This document shows positions 1 through 11,432 of a DNA stretch of 64,000 nucleotides, piece by piece (position 1 is the first letter of the stretch; every line of letters starts with the position of its first letter). This DNA is from Pseudophaeomoniella oleicola (taxonomy: Eukaryota; Ascomycota; Eurotiomycetes; Phaeomoniellales; Phaeomoniellaceae). The notes beneath the pieces were generated by a model. It had not been told where the DNA came from, searched no databases, and saw only the letters and a list, made by a program, of their open reading frames with translations. A program made the translations under genes and the position numbers. The DNA lies in NCBI GenBank assembly GCA_003868215.1, contig QWDQ01000001.1, positions 124,001 through 188,000 of the forward strand, read 5' to 3'.

Positions 1-183
1 AAGCTGGCAGACCAACGAGCTAGAATGTGCGATGAAGGCGCTTTCCTGAAGTTATTATATGCATTCAATCAACAGGGCATACACTTCAGCTGAGGTGTAA
101 GATCATCCAGCAGTGAACTCCTCAGTCCTGGAGACACGTGTGACAGTTTTACGGATTATGATTATTTATGACTATTCTATCTG

Positions 184-2120
184 TCATATATTGAACGAAG
201 ACGGAGTGGGAGGTCCCGTGGAGTTCGATCTAAGATGAGCGCTCGATCCACGAAAGAGGCTTTGCCATATGAAAGCCTCGCTGAGCAATAGCTCAATATC
301 CTTTTCCGTCCAGTCACGAGTGGGGAGCGCCTGCAGAAACATCATCACCTCCTGATGAACCAATTAGCCTGTCGAATTTTCAGGTCCGGAGAGCAACATA
401 CCTGAAAATCCATCTTCACGAGCTGATCCGACCATTTTACAAGGAAAGCAGCACAGACGTAAAGGTGGAATTGCGAAAACCCCTGCTCTTCTGCCTGTGG
501 GACGGTCAGTGGTTTGGTTGCAATATGACCCGTCATGTGATTCTCACCAAGTATGTATCCCACATTCTTATTGTGTTCTTTATGCTAATCTCTCTCATGA
601 GTAGACAGTTTACCCATCTGAAGCTGAACTGCATGAATTCCACGCCTTCTCGTTCAAGGTGCTTAGCGAGGTTCGCATCGATACGCATCGTTAAGTCTTT
701 AAGAGCCTTCACCTGACGATGTATGCCGGGCTGGGCGTGTATGTAGTTATCTTGGATGCCATCCAATAGCTTAGTCAAGCACCAGAATGAATCCGCTTCG
801 ACCGCATCAAGTACTGCTTTGGGTAGTTGTCCGGGGTCCATGCCCTCTTCAATATCGCGATCTGTGATATATGTCCCAAGAAAGACTTGCCAAAAGGGCG
901 TAACTAGATCATTTATTCCTTGTACATAACCGCTTGCTGGATGCCGGAGAGCCCAAACGTAGAGTATCCTCTCTAGTGACCGTTGAGTGGCCTCATAGCC
1001 GTATAATTTGAGATGCGGGTTGGTGCGTGGCACATCGATGCTAATCTGGTGCCACAATGCTTCGTCGAGGCCGCGACTTCTCCCAGTTATAGGTTGGGGA
1101 GGCGCCTGCTTTGCCCCAGCGTCACTAAAGGCTTGCTTAACTCCATCTAGATATTCTCGGCGTTTCCTCTCGAGAACAGCCACCCTGCGTTCGCTATTTG
1201 TAGGTAGATAGCCAAGAAGCAGTTGCCAGGTCATCGCACGAACTTCCTCAGGGACACCTGACCACGCCGAGGCTCTGAGATCTTGTAAGTTTACAGTACT
1301 TGCCTGTAATATCCGCTTAAATTTGTCTATTCTGGATAGACGCGCTGCGTGCTCTTCAACTTCCTTAGAAGAGGCTCCAATTGGGAGTGCTGCATGATTA
1401 ATGAGATGTAATGAGTTTGCGGGATCTTGAAGTATGTCCTTGTACTGAGGTCTGAGAATTTTCCCCTCGTTCTTCTTCGCTGAGGGATAGAGAAGGACAT
1501 TTCGTTCATCCCCTATATCAAAACTTTTTGTCCGTGGATGTAATGCAGGTGCATTTAAAGTCGAACTTCCATTCGAATGCATACTTATTGAGTCCTTTGA
1601 TTTGCCGTGCTGTCGCCGCTTGCTCTGCTTCCTTCGCATGTTAGAAAGGCTCGGTAGACCGAATTCGTCTTCGTCGTCGTCATAGACAAATTCATCTTCA
1701 TCATCTAGAGCATCATCTTGGTTCTGAGAGTCTCCCAGCCAGGCCATGCTGGCCTGAGAGTTGACGTGCGGATATAATGATCTCGTGGGGGGGCTAAACC
1801 TAGACGTTCCGCTCACTGGCGGGGGTGAAGTAGCACCTGGTGGTGTCCTAGGACGTGATGAACCTCCCAAAGACCTACACGGATCAGTGAAATGGGCGCA
1901 AATATGCTTTCATGGCACTAACATGGTATCGAGCTTCAACATGTCGGCGTGAGAGTAGGAGGCACCAATAACCTGGCTTGACCTCCCAGACGCCTGCCTT
2001 GGTGCGACTGAAGGCCGGCGCCAAAAGGGCGAGGCTGACCTCCTCCTGTCAAGTTAGTTCTTCTGCTTGTAATCTAGTTATCTGCGGTGCGTACTCGGAC
2101 CCTGCGTGGGACGCCGTCAT
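184..2120 (-). CDS. gyp1: Gyp1-type Rab GTPase-activating protein (TBC domain)
   Basis: This is a TBC-domain GAP that stimulates GTP hydrolysis by Ypt1/Rab1-type GTPases at the Golgi. Five exons give 578 residues: 2120-2095, 2045-1923, 1874-548, 494-402 and 351-184. The introns are 48-53 bases. The first has donor GTACGC and a CTAAC branch site just before its CAG acceptor. The N-terminal ~150 residues are Ser/Pro-rich and then acidic, as in fungal Gyp1. The TBC domain fills the C-terminal two thirds. The arginine finger is in ISIDVPRTNP (about residue 330) and the glutamine finger in SGYVQGINDL. The C-terminal motifs RWVNCLLMREIS, LYVCAAFLVKWS and LLLSEAFIWQSLF are typical of the Gyp1/TBC1D22 group. 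The first ATG compatible with the frame was chosen. The two small 5' exons are inferred from splice signals and frame only; the rest is secure. Confidence 0.9.
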
Positions 2121-2794
2121 TAGCTATGCATTCAGGGAGCAACAAGAAGTATCTCAAGCGTGAGTATCTGGCGCATGTGCTGGGAAGAGGTACGAACCGA
2201 CCTGAACCATCTCCTGAACCATAATCAGCATCTTCTTCTTCTATGGTGCTTAAGACTGTACCTGATGCCCTTTCTTTCCTGCCATGATTGCTCAATGCGC
2301 CCAACACAGGCCACTATTGGCGTTACCTTGAGCGCCCACCATGCATCCCTGTGTCGTTAGCAAAGCTGCACGAGAAGCTTTTCTGACAAAGTTTGACAAG
2401 TAACGAAGAATAAAATTCAACGAGGGAGCTCAAAATATATGTAGTGTATACAATAATATACGTATTGTTGATGGTTCGTCCCGCGGTACTGTAGTTGAAC
2501 GTATGCGGGCAGTCATGCGGAGTGAATCCCCATTTAGGGTTTCTTTATTGGAGGACTTGCCTCTCACATCCGACGGATCTTCACTTCAACCTATTGCGAT
2601 CACTCAACGAGACCTGCAACCACCAGCATTGCGATCAGGCGTCTCTAAAGCGAAGGATTGTTCTATTTGATCACAGCATTCGCATATTTGCTATTTCTAT
2701 CCGTCCTCAGCCGGAGACGATCTGTTCATTAGGGCTTATCCCTCGGGCTTTTGTTACTCACCCACTTCTCACAGGCATCTTTGCATTGTAAACC
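2121..2794. promoter_or_regulatory. Divergent intergenic region gyp1/hrp1
   Basis: This region separates the divergent starts of gyp1 and hrp1 and should hold both promoters and 5' UTRs. The last ~200 bases before the hrp1 ATG are pyrimidine-rich, as is usual for fungal core promoters. I found no further coding exon. Confidence 0.5.
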
Positions 2795-5776
2795 ATGACA
2801 GAGCCAGAACAGTTCGAGGATGATCTCTTTGCTGACCTGTGAGTCTGATGTGTATAATGAAGAGCGCATGCGGGTGTGGATTGCTGACCTTGCGCTCCTG
2901 CTACAGTTATGATGGTGATGATGCTGCTGCTGCATCAGCGCAGTCATCAGCCGCTGGCCCAATCCTAGCACCAGCACCAACAAGTGCAGCATATGAAGAC
3001 ACCCCCGGTCTAGACTTCAATCCAGGTGGACATAATGATGACGCAGAAGGTCAGACCTCAAATGTGGTTGCGCAAGCTCAGGTTCCAGATTTTGCAGAAG
3101 ACGGTCACGATGATGAACAGATGAGAGACACCAGGTCATTGGAACGAGACCAACAAGATCAGTTGTTTGGAACCGGAATAAAGGAGGATGGGTAAGTCGT
3201 GCAATATTGTTTCCCCCTTCCTTTTCGCTCTCGTTTTCGCTCTTGTTTGAGAATGAAAGATCTGCGATATGTGCATCAATCTTTGTTCGCGGTCGGGTGG
3301 TTTGCCACTTCAATGGGTAGCAAAAGATCCACGAAACCATCGTCTGTAGCGGCGATCGATATCGAGGAGAACTGGGACACAGCGGTACAAGGCTAAGCTG
3401 CGCTGCACGGGGGACAGTGTCACCTCTAGAGCTTTAGTCGCTGCAGTCAAACTCTGGTTAAGGTCAGCGTGCATCTGCGCACTCTCCATGGTTTGTCGGA
3501 CCTGATGTGGGGGGTGTGAGTGATGATTCCGCAAGAACATCGCCTGTAATGCCATCACACCTACTTAAAGGTGCGAACACCTGGCTTGTGGCTATATACA
3601 GGTGGATAAAATGGGAGAGCCACCTTATTTTGGAATCGTCCTGCGCTCTATGGACAAAAGCAACGTGGACGACAAACGGCGTATCTTAGCTGCTAGTCAG
3701 ACACCAATTACTCCTGATGGTACCCTAGCCTATATCGATATTATCTTCCTAGAGCAGTTCAGAACAGAAGATAGATGCTGATAGGGTGCTGACGCGAAAG
3801 CCTCTTCATGCACAAAGGATAGCCATGAGTTGTCCATAGCAAAAAAAGGCAAACCGCAGTATGGACCAAAACATACCTTCTGTCTCTTGAAGCCTGAATT
3901 CCGCTGCCGCGATACCGTGGTACGGCTGACGCTGTTTACTGGCATATCTACACGGCTGTTTTCGGGACTTCTAGTTCCAAAGCTTTGGTGTACCGGACCA
4001 TGTCTGACCGGACAGAGCATTGCGCTTGTATACTCTCGACGATGTATAGACTCCCATGACGATCATGGCGTGGTGACAGCACACATACATTGCGTCGTAC
4101 TGCGTGCCTAATTATCGACAAAGTACAACGAATCCAGGAGAGCCCACAGTACCGCATCAAAGATTCGCAATGCATTTCTCAAACCCTCCTTTCTATGTTT
4201 CTGCCTTCATTCTGCAAGACTATGTTGCGTTGTCAACATTTATCAGGTAGCTGACGTTATGTTTCTATAGGAAAATGTTTATTGGTGGGCTGAACTGGGA
4301 GACAACTGATCGTACGATAGACATTCTATTGGTGCTGACGAACTCTTCTAACACCACGTACAGAATCATTACGAGATTACTTCTCACAATTCGGCGAGGT
4401 TCAAGAGTGTACTGTCATGCGTGATGGAGCCACTGGTCGATCTCGGGGTTTTGGATTCCTAACGTTCAAGGACCCTAAGTGCGTAAATACAGTCATGGTG
4501 AAGGAACACTATCTAGATGGCAAAATAGTAAGGCTCTCCCCTTATCGCCCTAGTCCTTCTCGTTCCCAATATCGAAGTGCAGGTCATGTACAAACATCGA
4601 CATTGTACGGTCTAAAATAGTGGAAGCTTACTATTCTCTAAAAAACAGATTGATCCAAAACGAGCAATCCCACGTGAGGAACAAGAAAAGACTAGCAAGA
4701 TTTTTGTCGGCGGTGTCAGTCAGGAGGCGACGGAGAATGATTTCAAACAATTCTTCATGCAGTTTGGCAGAGTTGTCGACGCAACGCTGATGATGGATAA
4801 AGATACAGGTCGTCCTAGAGGTTTTGGCTTTGTGACCTTTGATAGCGAAGCAGCTGTCGAGAGGACATTAGAGGGCCCTTTGGAAATCCTTGGAAAGCCC
4901 ATAGAAGTCAAGAAAGCACAACCACGTGGAAATATGCGTGAAGAAGAAGATGCCCGACGTACCGGACGTCGTGGTCATGGTCGAGACGACAGTCAATCCA
5001 ACAATATGCAGGCCCAACCCCCCGCCAATCAGGGAATGATGGCCAATGGCATGACACCACAAATGATGGCGCAGTACTGGCAACGTATGCAGCAATATTT
5101 CGCCATGATGCAACAACAGATGGCTTCGGCAGCAATGACCAGTGGCTCAGCCATGGGTATGGGCGGTATGAATCCTATGATGATGCAGCAGATGCAACAG
5201 ATGCAGCAAATGCAGCAAATGCAGCAGGCCATGGGCAACCAGGGTTCTCCGAGTCCCGGACCTCAAGGCATGAACCCACAGATGATGCAACAAATGCAAA
5301 ACATGCAACGACAAATGCAGGGCGGACAAGGAGGCATGAATCCAATGATGGGTATGGGGGGAATGCCTGCTGCCGGGTCCGTGTCCCCTGGTCCTGGAGT
5401 GGGTCGCCCAGGCTACAATGCTCAGGAACAGATTGCTTTTGAGCAACAGAAATATGAACAACAGTCTCGTCAAGGTATGCCAGGAAACTTCAATAACGGC
5501 AGCCAAACTCCAACCTCATGGGAGGGAATGTATGATGATGTGCCTCAGCCGAATATGCCATTGGGTCCCGGTGGCCGTGGTGGTCCAGTCAGACACTTGA
5601 CTCCCAACTCCATGATGAACGGCAAGGCTCCGAAAGGACCTTCTGCACAAGCTCAACAACCCCCTACTGCTCCGGCAAATGCTCCCACTGGCCCAAAGAA
5701 TGCTGGAAAACCCGGTGCGAACTATCGTGGAGGGGGTAGAGGTGGTCATCGCGGTTTCCATCCATATGCTCGTTGA
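2795..5776 (+). CDS. hrp1: Hrp1/Nab4-type nuclear RNA-binding protein
   Basis: This is a two-RRM hnRNP of the Hrp1 (Nab4) family, a subunit of cleavage factor I that binds UA-rich polyadenylation signals and shuttles between nucleus and cytoplasm. Five exons give 553 residues: 2795-2838, 2907-3191, 4271-4311, 4364-4527 and 4649-5776. An acidic N-terminal region of ~110 residues leads into RRM1 (KMFIGGLNWETTD, then SRGFGFLTF) and RRM2 (KIFVGGV, then PRGFGFVTF), each with RNP2 and RNP1. The C-terminal ~250 residues are rich in Gln, Met, Gly and Asn with an uninterrupted Met-Gln-Gln repeat, a prion-like composition. The tail ends in RGG-type GGRGGHRGFHPYAR, which fits the PY-type import signal of Hrp1. 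The 1,079-base second intron is far longer than any other in the window. Confidence 0.95.
3192..4270 (+). other. Unusually long intron of hrp1
   Basis: This intron has donor GTAAGT and acceptor TATAG. It joins ...KEDG to KMFIGG of RRM1 in frame. Other introns in this window are mostly 46-60 bases, with a few up to about 210. It contains in-frame stops soon after the donor, so retention would truncate the protein before RRM1. No known ncRNA is recognisable inside it. Confidence 0.8.
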
Positions 5777-6790
5777 TCTTTCAGACCAATCCATATATTG
5801 TGGAATTCTAGCGCTCAGAGCTAAAAGTGTTATTCTATGGATCGAATTCTCCCGATATGTTGCCTTGGACTGTGACCGGGCTGGGTGTGGCGTTGGCTCG
5901 AAACTTCTGCACTCCTGGTACTCTGCTATTTCAATTCTGCTGATTTGTACGTTGAACAATTGGGATTTTCCGGTCGGTGGTTATCCAATATGAAGGTTTG
6001 GGGGATGTTAGTAGCTTCAAGACTGGGTATCTGATAGTTTTCTTCACTACTTTGGGGTGACAGACGTGCAATACTCAAAATCAATTTCCAGGAAGGCTGC
6101 TTCGTCTCCATATACAGTAGTACCATGCTGCCAGCGGCCCATTGAAGAAGACTTATTTCAATAGACATATCCTGAATGATCTTCGGACTGTACCTTTAGC
6201 AACCAGCTAAGTGAGAAACGTGTGCATTTACCTGCCAAGATCTGTATGTATAATCTTTTCATGTACACCGTCCTGCTCCTCTTTTAACGCCTAGGTGGCG
6301 TTTGAATACACACGTATCGAGAACTCCCACGAGCATCGCATTGGTGTACGCAAACCACCATTCCAATAGAGATGAACATGCTCACGACATGATACAGTGA
6401 TACCGTATCTACAGATGTGTAACCTGTTTATGCAACCTTCTTAACTGGTCACGACAGGGAGTTACCGACTCATCCGAGTCGACTGGGACATACAAATCCG
6501 AACACACAATTGGTCTAACAACACCGTAAACGAAATGAAATCTGCCTTGACGTCTGCCTTGACGTCTGCCTTGGGGTTCTGCGAGGAAGCGTGAATGATG
6601 ATTGGTGGCATGGCACCCATTACTCCGGTCTTATCGTCAACCGTCGTTTGGAGTGGAGACGGAAGAGGTCAGAATGCTTCATCTTCCATGTCTTTACAAT
6701 CCAAATGTCAAGACTATATAGAAAGGGATCCTTTGCGTTGAGAATGATCCGCCACAAGATCAAGACTTTACAGAAGACGAGCAGGACAGT
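5777..6790. other. Intergenic, 3' of hrp1 and 5' of the M3 peptidase
   Basis: No gene is seen. At about 6541-6574 a 12-base unit (TCTGCCTTGACG) is repeated almost three times in tandem. The remainder holds the hrp1 3' UTR and the promoter of the downstream peptidase. Confidence 0.5.
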
Positions 6791-9041
6791 ATGGCCGCCA
6801 CTGTTCAAAAGTTCGCCTATCCAGCTCCACCCGAGCCTCCCCCGACCTTTGACTGGAGGCCTGAGAAGTTGATTGCAGACGCTGATCAGTTGGTATCGGG
6901 GGTTGACGCCGCTTGGGATCACATTGCATCAACAGTGACGCTAAGTGAAGCGTCTTTCGATACTGTTATTCGACCACTGATCGAGATTGAGAACAAAGCC
7001 ATCGACAAGGGGCAAGAGATCAGGCTCCCAGCCAGTGTCTGTGAGACTCCCTCAATTAAGGAGGCAGCTGTAAGGGCATGGGAGCCTATTTTGAATGCAG
7101 ACCTAGCTCGACGGTCTCGTGAGGATATCTTCAAGCTCGTCCAAGCAGTTGTAGAAAAGGAGGAAGCACTGGATGCAGAGGCAGCCTTTTACCTGTCTCA
7201 ATTTCACAAGTCGTTTCTACTGAGCGGCCTCCATATACAGAGCCTTGTTCAGCGTGATCGTTTTCTCGCAGTGCAGCAAAGGTTAGCTGTCGCTCAAGCT
7301 CAGTACTTTAAGAACCTCAACTCCGACAAATCGGGTCTGTGGTTTCACCTTGACCAACTTGATGGTCTCTCAGAGGATTTCATTGCAAGTCACAAACATG
7401 AGGAAATCGACGGCAAGGCGACTGGAAGAGTATGGCTCACGTTTAGGCGACCGGACCAGACGCAGGTTCTGAGATCAGCTAAACAATGGCGTACAAGAAG
7501 GGAAATGTTCCTCGGTTGGGAGGCTCGATTTAAATCTGTAAATCGAGAGCTCTTCGAGGAAATCATCTTACTCCGCGATGAGGCTGCCCGCCTGATGGGA
7601 TATTCCCATCATAGTTCCTTGAAAGCAAATTACCGGATGGTTAAAGAACCCGCAGTCATTATGGCAAATCTTGAACGAGTGCGCGAGATGGTGACACCAC
7701 AGGCTGAGACTGAATTGGCTGAATTGAGGGCATTGAAGGCGCAAGAGGCTTTGTCAAACGAGAGCCAGAAAGATGAACACCCGGAAATATTTCTTTGGGA
7801 TGATACTTATTACGGACGTCTTTTCAAGGAAGGTAAATATACGCTCAATCAACGAGAGATAGCAGAGTACTTTCCATTCCTCCACGTTTTGGGTCAACAA
7901 ATGGCAATATTCGAAAAGCTTTTCGGCATGCGCTTTCAGGAATTAAATCTGCCTGGAGAAATACAATGCCAAGTCTGGCATGAAGATGTCCTGCTATATG
8001 CCGTGTGGGACAGTGATGATGAGGGGGGAGGATTTCTTGGGTACCTGTATTTGGATTTGATAGCCAGGGAGAATACCTACGAGCATATTGGCCATACATT
8101 TCTAGCACCGGTATGCTCACCGTCCTAACTTCACTTACTTGCTAACACTATCCTCGCAGGGATACGAAAGAGCTGGTGGGGGTCGTCGGTACCCTATATC
8201 AGTTGTAGTCGGCAACTTTGCGCCTCCTTCCAAGTCGAAACCGACCTTACTCGAGCAGCCGGAAACTATCAGCTTATTCCACGAATTAGGGCATGCCATG
8301 CATAATTTGCTATCCAGAACCAAGTATGCGAGGTTTCACGGTACCAAAGTTGCCCGAGACTTTGTGGAGGTACCAAGCATGATGCTTGAAAACTTTTTCT
8401 GGGTTGCAAGCAATATTAGAGACATATCGTTGCATTACTCGCACCTATCACCGGAATATGCAGCCATATGGCGGACACAGCAGGCAGGGACGGCCTACAA
8501 TGAAGCCGAGATCACTGAAAAATCTGAATCCATGCCTTTGCCACCAAAGCATCTCCCTCATGACACGATAACCAAGATCATAGAATCCCGCCACGCCCTA
8601 TCTGGCATTCAAAGGCTCCGTAGCATGTTCCTCGCCATCTTCGACCAACTAATTCACAGCCCAGCCACGCACACCGACCTCGAAGCCCTCAACTTCACTG
8701 AGCTCTGGAACAAGACTCGCAAGGAGGTGACGAGGCTCTGCGGCCTGGAGCTCGAAGGTCAAGGCTGGGACTGGGGGAGCGGACAAACTCATTCGCGGAA
8801 CTCTATGGGCTCTCAAGATGCAGGTGTGTACACCTACACGCTGTCCCGGGTCTATTCAGTTGATATTTGGGCGACCTTCTTCGAGAAGGATCCGGCAAAC
8901 GTGGTTCAAGGGAGGAGGTATAGGAGGATGGTCTTGGAGAAGGGTGGTAGTCAGGACGAGTGGAAGACATTGACGGACTATTTTGGGAGGGAGCCTAATG
9001 CTGCAGCCATTGAGAGACTCATCAGGACAGTCGATGGATAG
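6791..9041 (+). CDS. M3-family zinc oligopeptidase (thimet/saccharolysin type)
   Basis: This is a zinc metallopeptidase of family M3A (thimet oligopeptidase, saccharolysin Prd1), which cleaves short peptides. Two exons, 6791-8110 and 8160-9041, give 733 residues, a normal length for the family. The zinc motif HELGH lies in SLFHELGHAMHNLL at about residue 485, followed by the family features FVEVPSMMLENFFW and, near the C-terminus, YTYTLSRVYSVDIWATFF. The N-terminus (MAATVQKFAYPAPPEPPP) shows no obvious mitochondrial presequence, so a cytosolic saccharolysin-like role is more likely than mitochondrial intermediate peptidase. The single 49-base intron keeps frame (phase 0). The ATG is the first of the open frame. 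Confidence 0.93.
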
Positions 9042-9277
9042 ACAACTGGATGGGGTCCTTGAATTGAGACGATGGATCTCAGGTGTGGAAAGCGAGGGAT
9101 GCGGGCGCATCATGAACACGAATCTCATTAGTTTCTTTCTTACTTGTTCTTCCTTCTAGTCAGCCGTTCTTCAAGTCAAATCAAGCAGCAATTTGCTCCA
9201 CTCATCATTCACAAGCTCATGGGAATCGTCCTAAGAAGACGTGTAACCTGGAAGACTGCTGCTCCACGTAGCCGCCG

Positions 9278-9622
9278 TCACTGTGCCTTCCCCTCAGGCT
9301 TCTGCTTCTCCGTCTCTCCCGCCGTCTGCTTCTGCAGTTCCTTCATATGCTCCCCATGGTCGTCCACCTGTGAAGCCTCCCTATCAGCCTTCACACTCGT
9401 CTCTCCACCGCTGGCTAGATCCTCTCTCCAGCGTCCTTCGCCCCTTTTCTGCTCGTTGATCTGCTCATGCTTGGCTTTATCGAGCTCTTCTGGAGAGCGG
9501 TCAGCATCTTCTTTGAGCTGGAGGCGGGCAGTGGATGTAAGGGTCCGACGAGCTGGAATGGTGCATGATTGGTTGAGACGTATGGTATGACGAGAACGGA
9601 GGTTGCGTGTGAAGGACTGCAT
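9278..9622 (-). CDS. Small putative mitochondrial protein, unknown function
   Basis: The product has 114 residues. The N-terminus MQSFTRNLRSRHTIRL is basic and amphipathic, followed by PARRTLTSTARLQL, typical of a cleavable matrix-targeting sequence. The rest is highly charged and low in hydrophobics (ADRSPEELDKAKHEQINEQK, then GRWREDLASGGE). It resembles small conserved fungal proteins of unknown function; I infer a mitochondrial location only from the presequence. The ATG at 9622 was chosen because upstream in-frame starts are not ATG. It converges with the M3 peptidase, with a 236-base gap. Confidence 0.7.
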   Translation of the reverse strand: MQSFTRNLRSRHTIRLNQSCTIPARRTLTSTARLQLKEDADRSPEELDKAKHEQINEQKRGEGRWREDLASGGETSVKADREASQVDDHGEHMKELQKQTAGETEKQKPEGKAQ

Positions 9623-10289
9623 TGTTTGATAAAGGATTTTCTTGTTTGGATATGGATAGGTCAATTCTTATGTGCCGATATAGAATCTCAGCGTGAGGGC
9701 CAAGCTGATGATCACGTTTTAAGCAGGAACAGTAGATGTAACAGGAAATGATGTTGAGGTTCTGGTTGGAAGATGGCGGTCATCAGCATAAATGACGTAC
9801 ATATGTGATCCCTTAAAATGACATGGTTGTTTCCCCCGCGTACGATCATGGAAGAAAGGAAAGACGAAAAGAATATCAGAAATTAAACATGACTCTACTT
9901 GAGCTTCCCATCATCGAGTATTAAACTGGCTTTTGAGACTGAGCAGGTGAGATTTTCATCGGGATTCGAAGAGTTCATACACTAGCGACAGGAGTGTCGA
10001 ATATATTCCTGACATGTATCTGCAGTGATGATGCAGCCACATTACAATGTATGAGACCTTGGAATATCGAATATGAATAGAGATTAGATATTTCACCTGG
10101 ATAGGCCCGTACGAATCTATTGACTGGTAATATGTTGATTATATTAAGTGTATAAATCAAGGCCGATCCGTTAATCACCTGCTGTTAATATCAGGTCTGC
10201 ATTGTTGATATTGATCACTGGAGACTTGGTGGCGGAATGAAAAGAGCGTGGGTGACGATGGGGGAAGTGAGCCCCGCAAAAATCAATAA

Positions 10290-10295
10290 ACGCGT
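10290..10295 (+). promoter_or_regulatory. MCB element (ACGCGT), distal copy
   Basis: A palindromic ACGCGT 130 bases upstream of the rfa2 ATG. This is the MBF (Mbp1/Swi6-type) binding site known to drive G1/S expression of replication genes. Confidence 0.55.
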
Positions 10296-10309
10296 TCTCT
10301 GGTTGCCAT

Positions 10310-10315
10310 ACGCGT
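10310..10315 (+). promoter_or_regulatory. MCB element (ACGCGT), proximal copy
   Basis: A second ACGCGT exactly 20 bases downstream of the first and 110 bases before the rfa2 ATG. Paired MCBs at this spacing are typical of G1/S promoters. Confidence 0.55.
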
Positions 10316-10424
10316 CTGACTGCAATACGATTATATTTTTGGCATCACTACACAGAAATTATCAACGCTGACAATCACAGCAAAACTAGGGACAATTCAA
10401 AGCGATTGTGCTATCAGCCTCACC

Positions 10425-11432
10425 ATGGGTACGTCTAGTCCTGAGATCGTCCATGACAGCGCTGATTTGGCTCATAGACTACGGTTACAATAACCAATAC
10501 AACACTGGCTATGGCGCAACCGGGGGTGCTGAAGGCGGCGGCTTCATGGGCGGCGAAGCTACCAGTAGTCCTGCTGGTGGAAAGGTAATACCTGAAAATA
10601 TACATGGCTGCTAGGAGGGTAGATGCTGACTCCAGTGCACTCCAGGCTGGTTATGACAAAGAAACTCTTCGACCCGTCACGATAAAGCAGGTCCTTGATG
10701 CACAACAACCACATCCCGATGCCGACTTCAAAATAGACGGAGAAGGGATCACTCATGTATGAGATACACACTAGCAACCTTTGACCGATGCAGGGCTGAC
10801 ACGATGGACAGGTCTCACTCGTAGGCCAGATCAGAAACATCAGCTCTCAGCCAACAAACATAACCTACAGGATTGATGACGGCACAGGCACTGTGGAAGT
10901 CAAATACTGGATCGACACGGATTATGGAGCAGATGCTATGGACACTTCGGACGCATCAAAAGGAGCATCGAAGCTTGTGGAAGACGCATATTGCCGTGTT
11001 TGCGGCCGGGTGAAAGCCTTTGGAAACAAACGACATGTCTTCGCCAACGCAATTCGTCCTATCTCAGACTACAATGAAGTTCAATATCATCTGCTAGAAT
11101 CAACAGCTGTACATCTGTTTTTCACCCGAGGTCCTCCAGGTGGTGCCGCAAATGGTCATGGAGGAGCAAGCAACGGCGTCAAGACCGAGGGCGATGCCGA
11201 TGACGCTGGCATGACCGGCAGACAACTCCCATCGTTGACACCCTTGGCCCGACGGTTGTTCAATACTCTCAAGAATACACCACAGAGCAACGAGGGGCTG
11301 CACGTTCAGCATCTGGCTAGCGTGATGAGCATTGGCACGAATGATGTATACAAGGCTTCGGAAGAGTTGCTGTCGCAGGGGCTCATATTCACCACTGTTG
11401 ATGATAACACTTGGGCAATTCTGGAGTTCTGA
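10425..11432 (+). CDS. rfa2: Replication protein A 32-kDa subunit
   Basis: This is the middle subunit of the RPA single-strand DNA-binding heterotrimer, acting in replication, repair and checkpoint signalling. Four exons give 280 residues: 10425-10428 (only ATGG), 10478-10584, 10646-10756 and 10812-11432. The Gly/Ser/Tyr-rich N-terminus (MDYGYNNQYNTGYG) is the usual phosphorylated tail. An OB-fold follows (TLRPVTIKQVLDAQQPH, DADFKIDGEGITHVSLVGQI, DDGTGTVEVKYWID). The C-terminal winged helix runs from about residue 215 (KNTPQSNEGLHVQHL) to the end. A four-base first exon is small but gives the expected start and frame. The two MCB boxes just upstream suggest G1/S control. Confidence 0.95.

Larger units (their letters stand above)
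9623..10424. promoter_or_regulatory. Divergent region upstream of rfa2
   Basis: This lies between the small mitochondrial protein gene (-) and rfa2 (+). It carries two MluI cell-cycle boxes near rfa2, listed separately. No coding region is seen. Confidence 0.55.

Noticed and set aside
5147-5506. Long minus-strand frame rich in Leu-His repeats
   Set aside because: It is the antisense of the Met/Gln repeat in hrp1.
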